This document shows positions 60,801 to 64,000 of a DNA stretch of 64,000 bases, piece by piece. Below the pieces are notes generated by a model. That model made no database searches and had not been told where the DNA came from. It saw only the letters and a program-made list of their open reading frames with translations. Origin of the DNA: Mediterranea massiliensis (GTDB lineage Bacteria; Bacteroidota; Bacteroidia; Bacteroidales; Bacteroidaceae); assembly GCF_900128475.1 (NCBI RefSeq), contig NZ_LT635839.1, forward strand, positions 786,807 through 850,806, read 5' to 3'. The first letter of the stretch is position 1. Each line of letters begins with the position of its first letter. The translations under genes and the position numbers were made by a program.

Positions 60801-62036
60801 ATGGCGACTCCTTGTGTTCTTCTGGATACGGCTTATATGAGGAAAGCGTTGGTCAACCTGGTAGCCAATGCCGTCAAGTTCACCCCCGACAACGGGCATA
60901 TTTGCGTTTATGCCGCTTCCCTGGGTGGCGGTGAAGAGGGTGGTCGTCAGTTGTATATCGATGTCTTCGATACGGGGTATGGTATTGTGGAAGGAGACCA
61001 GGATCGTATCTTCGACCGTTTCTTCCAGTCGAAGAAGAGTGATGCACATCCTGTGTTCGGACAGAGCGGTACCGGCATCGGACTGTTCCTGTGCCGAAGA
61101 ATCGTGGAGTTGCACGGAGGCAGCGTCTATGCGCGCAACAATCATGGGAAAGGAGCTTCTTTCCGCATTCTGATGCCTTGGCTGGCTTGCGAATGTGAGC
61201 CCGACGTCAACGAAGCTTCGACGGTGGACGGTGGGGCAGAAGCCCTTCCGCCCAAGATGGAAGAAGGCGGGTCACGGCGGGCCAACATTCTGGTGGTGGA
61301 AGACAACGCCGACATGCGTGCCTATATCGCTTCCTTGCTTTCCAAAGACTACCGAATGCTGGAAGCCTCCAATGGCGAGGAAGCCTTGCAGGTGGTGCAG
61401 AAGCATCATGTAGATTTGATTGTCAGTGACCTGATGATGCCGGTAATGGACGGTATGGAACTGTCGCGTCGGATCAAGGAAAATCTGTCTACTTCCCACA
61501 TCCCCATCTTGATGCTGACAGCCATTTCTTCCCAGGTGCAGGAAAAGAAAAGTTTTGAAATTGGTGTCGACGAGTATCTGTGCAAGCCCTTCGATGAAGA
61601 AATTCTCTTGCTTCGCATACGCAATATGCTGAAGCTGAGGGACCAGTATCGGAAGCGTTTCTCGGCTAGCAACGATGTGGGTGAGCTGCACATCAAGGAG
61701 GAATCCCGCGACCAGCAGTTCATATCGAAGGCCCTCGGCCTGATGAAGCAGCACTTTGCCGATTCGGAGTATAATCTGGAGTGTTTCGTACGCGACATGG
61801 GTTATAGCAAGACCTTGGTGAACAGCAAAATGCAGGCCTTGGCGGGTCAGTCCATCGGCCAGTTCATGAAGAGCTATCGGTTGAATGTGGCCCAGCGTAT
61901 GTTGCAGGAGGGAAATGGCAGTGCCAATGTTTCGGAAGTTGCCTATGCGATAGGTTTCAACGATCCCAAGTATTTCACGAAATGCTTCAAGGAGTTCTTC
62001 GGTTATCTGCCGAGCGAGGTATTTAAGAAAAAGTAG
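57864..62036 (+). CDS. Hybrid two-component system sensor/regulator (HTCS)
   Basis: This is a 1390-residue inner-membrane regulator. Signal (LLLLPLVLLLGRQVLLAQ), two seven-bladed Reg_prop propellers (for example ICDSDGFIWVATHNGIGRYD), a Y_Y_Y domain, and one membrane segment (WFYLLLLVLGCVGVWILY near 812) come first. HisKA follows with phospho-His886 in NITHEFRTPVTL, then HATPase (GTGIGLFLCRRI), a receiver with Asp1189 in LIVSDLMMPVMDG, and a C-terminal AraC helix-turn-helix. It should sense a periplasmic oligosaccharide and activate the adjacent glycan genes. Start 57864 is set by the signal peptide; the frame opens at 57801. GH89 follows 109 bp later with its own promoter. Confidence 0.96.
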   Translation: MKLRLLLLPLVLLLGRQVLLAQSEDRFFSQYNFYYITETAGMPHSFVDDIICDSDGFIWVATHNGIGRYDGYRVTAIHSQTAPLGLKNDFVHTLCEDSFKRLWVGSEGGLEIINLDTYTKEELFADAEEELEALSGGYIHRIYKDESGDMWISCNNNVWCIELDKKGNIRGYYCLEKFCQSPVRAIEGVGQEICAGLDNRICVLKKKGEHRLQVSSLSDSLKPYSEDWRISCMQTDGDWLWIGTNRGLFKYNGKTEEMKRYRYSTHRSGMLSQAYITDIKLTERGSLIVSTLNGVNVYHRDTDTFSFIRQSGSQDEVTLNCNAINCICTMGETIWLGTETGGVNLLSPKRLQTEFWTCPTMNQSVKSPVNAIAEDSLGHLWMGVVERGLVKWNPEENTCDHYSFSPGDVTSLSNNTISGLLLDSDQHLWAYTWGVGINEFDLNVPGNRRFKRYTREEIPTLEGDFINSACEDRLNGGIWFGSTRGVLFFNKAQGTFTRVLFDGLDNEFEAIYALTVDHKKRLWIGTTQGVVVVDLLSFARSHRRFKYTYLKYKLDDPSSMKMEKISCILEDEHGTLWLGGNGSGLYRLTDDEDGRFRFVNYTVRDGLADNTVMGMASDGKGHLWLVTDDGLSKLDVGTMTFANFSRDDGLPFTQFYWNGIHYSPKRDLIFLATNAGMLVLHAEDKAMAGVKPVVKLSSLTIAGNAVYPSSGDYLEESIQQASSITLHEKDSRFTLELTTCNYGNNTRIRFAYRMKGYEEEWNETKPGDNLVRYTAVPPGRYILQIRATDETGRWSDQLTELQVRIVPYFYKSVWFYLLLLVLGCVGVWILYRRKINRYRQQRAILEKKVEERTQELAVQNKQLEVMAQHVKEVTEEKIAFFTNITHEFRTPVTLIHGPIEHALKEVQDEEVRTQLQIAERNSSYLLSLVNELMDFRKLDMDKVALDRRPCHLVKFLTELLLPFQVFARERGIDIRLYCHMATPCVLLDTAYMRKALVNLVANAVKFTPDNGHICVYAASLGGGEEGGRQLYIDVFDTGYGIVEGDQDRIFDRFFQSKKSDAHPVFGQSGTGIGLFLCRRIVELHGGSVYARNNHGKGASFRILMPWLACECEPDVNEASTVDGGAEALPPKMEEGGSRRANILVVEDNADMRAYIASLLSKDYRMLEASNGEEALQVVQKHHVDLIVSDLMMPVMDGMELSRRIKENLSTSHIPILMLTAISSQVQEKKSFEIGVDEYLCKPFDEEILLLRIRNMLKLRDQYRKRFSASNDVGELHIKEESRDQQFISKALGLMKQHFADSEYNLECFVRDMGYSKTLVNSKMQALAGQSIGQFMKSYRLNVAQRMLQEGNGSANVSEVAYAIGFNDPKYFTKCFKEFFGYLPSEVFKKK

Positions 62037-62089
62037 GATTATTCCGTCTGAACTTCACTATATTCTGCCCAAAGTTTTCTATTTTCCAC

Positions 62090-62118
62090 TTGTAGGGAGA
62101 GGAAAGTGCTTACTTTTG
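62090..62118 (+). promoter_or_regulatory. Promoter of the GH89 gene
   Basis: TTG (62090-62092), 18 bp, then TACTTTTG (62111-62118), matching TAnnTTTG, 27 bp before the ATG at 62146. It implies transcription separate from the HTCS gene. Confidence 0.6.
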
Positions 62119-62145
62119 TTGCGTAGAAACTTTTTTAATAATATC

Positions 62146-64000
62146 ATGAAGAGAAAGAGACGGTTTATTTTTACTATTCTATTGTTTTTTATTTCGATGG
62201 GTGCCGCTTGGGCTAATCCGATAGACGGTTTGTTGGAGCGGATAGACAAGGGTGCTTCTCGTAAGTTTGTCATCGAGTTGAAGAAAGGCGACAAGGACTT
62301 CTTTGAACTGGATCAGAAAGGTTCGAAGGTCGTGGTGCGCGGCAATACCTATGTCAATATCGCAACCGGACTTAACTGGTATCTGAAATATTACGCCGGT
62401 ATCCAGTTGTCTTGGAACGGTATGCAGGCCAAGTTGCCCGATGTGCTTCCTCCGGTCAGCCAGCCTCTGCGTAAAGAGACAGACTTGCGTTTGCGTTATG
62501 ATTTCAATTATTGTACTTATTCCTATACCATGGCGTTTTGGGATTGGGAGCGTTGGGAAAAGGAGATCGACTGGATGGCTTTGCACGGCATCAACCTGCC
62601 GCTCGCTGCTGTCGGCATGGAATGTGTGTGGCGTAACATGCTGTTGAAGCTGGGCTATAGCAGCGATGAAGTGAACCGTTTCATTGCCGGTCCTGCTTTC
62701 CTGGCCTGGTGGGCTATGAACAACCTGGAAGGTTGGGGCGGTCCCAATCCCGACAGTTGGTATACTCAGCAGGAAGCCTTGCAGAAGAAAATCCTGAAGC
62801 GGATGAAAGAATACGGCATCAAGCCGGTCTTCCCCGGTTATAGCGGCATGGTACCCCATGATGCTGATGAGAAGCTGGGCCTGGATATCGAGAAACCGGA
62901 ATTGTGGAACGGCTTTGTCCGTCCTGCCTTCCTGCAGCCTACCGATCCTCGTTACAGCGAAATCGCTTCTCTATATTATAGTGAGCAGCAGAAACTTTAT
63001 GGCAAGGCCGACTATTATTCGATGGACCCCTTCCACGAATTGTCGAATGCCGACGAGGTAGACTTTGATGCGGCTGGCAAGGCAGTGATGGCCGAAATGA
63101 AGAAGGTGAACCCAAAGGCCGTTTGGGTGGTACAGGGTTGGACGGAAAATCCGCGTCCCGAAATGATGAAGAACCTGAAGAATGGTGATTTGTTGATACT
63201 CGATCTCTTCAGCGAATGTCGTCCCATGTGGGGTATCCCCTCCATCTGGAAGCGTGACAACGGCTATGAACAGCACGACTGGCTGTTCTGTATGCTCGAG
63301 AACTTCGGGGGAAATGTCGGTCTGCATGGCCGTATGGACCAGTTGCTGAATAACTTCTATCTGACCAAGAACAATCCCCTGGCTGCTCATCTGAAGGGCA
63401 TTGGCCTGACGATGGAAGGCTCGGAAAACAATCCGGTAATGTTCGAATTGATGTGCGAATTGCCTTGGCATCCCGAGAAGTTTACCAAGGAAGCTTGGCT
63501 CAAGGATTACCTCTTTGCCCGCTATGGCGTGCGCGATGCCAAGATCGAGCAGGCTTGGACCATTCTTGCCAACGGCATTTATAATTGTCCTTTCGGCAAC
63601 AACCAGCAGGGAACTCATGAATCCATCTTCTGTGGACGCCCCACACTGAACAATTTCCAGGCTAGCAGCTGGTCGAAGATGCAGAACTATTACGATCCCA
63701 CCACCACAGCCCAGGCGGCTGCCCTGATGGTGGAAGTGGCCGACAAGTATCGGGGTAACAATAATTTTGAATACGATTTGGTCGATATCGTCCGCCAGTC
63801 CATTTCCGATGAAGCACGTATCGTTTACAACCGTACGGTGGCCGATTTCAAGAGCTTCGACAAGAAGAGCTTTGCCCGTGACTCCAAACGCTTCCTCGAT
63901 CTGTTGTTGATGCAGGACAGCCTGCTGGCTACCCGTAGCGAGTTCCGCGTAGGCCGCTGGATACAGCAGGCCCGCAAGCTGGGAACTACGCCTGAAGAGA
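62146..64000 (+). CDS. GH89 alpha-N-acetylglucosaminidase, N-terminal part
   Basis: The ATG at 62146 opens a frame to the window end (about 618 residues; full proteins are about 720 or more). It has a signal peptide (FIFTILLFFISMGAAWA), the NAGLU N-terminal domain and the TIM barrel with LRLRYDFNYCTYSYTMAFWD, IDWMALHGINLPLAAVGMEC, VFPGYSGMVP, ENFGGNVGLHGRMD and GLTMEGSENNPVMFEL, regions that hold the catalytic acids of GH89. It removes terminal alpha-1,4-GlcNAc from mucin glycans or heparan-type chains. It is probably controlled by the upstream HTCS. Truncation is due to the window edge. Confidence 0.93.
   Translation, partial: MKRKRRFIFTILLFFISMGAAWANPIDGLLERIDKGASRKFVIELKKGDKDFFELDQKGSKVVVRGNTYVNIATGLNWYLKYYAGIQLSWNGMQAKLPDVLPPVSQPLRKETDLRLRYDFNYCTYSYTMAFWDWERWEKEIDWMALHGINLPLAAVGMECVWRNMLLKLGYSSDEVNRFIAGPAFLAWWAMNNLEGWGGPNPDSWYTQQEALQKKILKRMKEYGIKPVFPGYSGMVPHDADEKLGLDIEKPELWNGFVRPAFLQPTDPRYSEIASLYYSEQQKLYGKADYYSMDPFHELSNADEVDFDAAGKAVMAEMKKVNPKAVWVVQGWTENPRPEMMKNLKNGDLLILDLFSECRPMWGIPSIWKRDNGYEQHDWLFCMLENFGGNVGLHGRMDQLLNNFYLTKNNPLAAHLKGIGLTMEGSENNPVMFELMCELPWHPEKFTKEAWLKDYLFARYGVRDAKIEQAWTILANGIYNCPFGNNQQGTHESIFCGRPTLNNFQASSWSKMQNYYDPTTTAQAAALMVEVADKYRGNNNFEYDLVDIVRQSISDEARIVYNRTVADFKSFDKKSFARDSKRFLDLLLMQDSLLATRSEFRVGRWIQQARKLGTTPEE

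Noticed and set aside
1..64000. tRNA, rRNA, insertion sequence or integrase genes
   Set aside because: I looked for cloverleaf arms, rRNA segments and transposase-like frames in all gaps and saw none.

Overview
The window is chromosomal DNA from a Bacteroidales bacterium, most likely Bacteroides or Phocaeicola. The support is two SusC/SusD pairs, a hybrid two-component system (HTCS) next to a glycoside hydrolase, BadF-type sugar kinases, DUF5009/DUF1343/DUF4922 proteins, and repeated TAnnTTTG boxes of the Bacteroidetes -7 type a short distance upstream of genes. I see no tRNA, rRNA, insertion sequence, integrase or CRISPR array. The sequence reads as core chromosome with a large catabolic locus, not as a mobile island.

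Region 1 (1-32616, all on the minus strand) is a peptidoglycan / N-acetylmuramic acid (MurNAc) salvage locus. In transcription order: a BadF-family sugar kinase (31762-32616); SusC2-SusD2 with a terminator; SusC1-SusD1 with a terminator; NamZ-type exo-N-acetylmuramidase 2; a sodium:solute symporter; an Amidase_3/golvesin-domain amidase; a metallophosphoesterase-PQQ propeller protein; a GT2 glycosyltransferase; a GalT/HIT-like DUF4922 protein; a SpoIID/LytB protein; an AmpG-like permease with a large extracytoplasmic insertion; NamZ 1; an FAD/Fe-S D-lactate-dehydrogenase-like protein; a DUF5009 (MurT-like) membrane protein; a BadF kinase (MurK-like); and MurQ, cut by the window edge. The inferred flow is: outer-membrane capture by SusCD, peptide removal by the amidase, MurNAc release by NamZ, inner-membrane uptake by MurT/AmpG/symporter, phosphorylation by MurK, and MurQ cleavage to GlcNAc-6-phosphate plus D-lactate. 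The FAD/Fe-S enzyme in the same operon could then oxidise the D-lactate.

Region 2 (32752-57498) is mostly housekeeping: asd, a CPA2 antiporter with tcdA and a LolD-like ATPase, a helix-hairpin-helix protein with an NSS transporter, vanZ-like, murF, an MscS channel, folP-cdaA (c-di-AMP synthase), tldD-tldE, a GNAT and a DUF2156 protein, lrgAB, pta-ackA, alkaline phosphatase, lpxH, a TlpA-like thioredoxin and a SufT/MIP18 protein.

Region 3 (57864-64000) holds an HTCS regulator followed by a GH89 alpha-N-acetylglucosaminidase cut by the window edge, probably the start of a polysaccharide utilisation locus.

The least explained signal is a set of intergenic palindrome arrays. Five intergenic gaps hold three or four 13-bp palindromes separated by exactly 9 bp, giving a strict 22-bp period. 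Four arrays use the palindrome AAARCRNTGCTTT (19145, 33900, 43246, 57581). The fifth uses a different palindrome, ATGTTTGAAACAT, at the same 22-bp phase (37854). A related 23-bp-phased inverted array lies at 5514-5597. The spacing is conserved while the sequence is not, which suggests cooperative, same-face binding by a dimeric protein or a repeat-propagation process.
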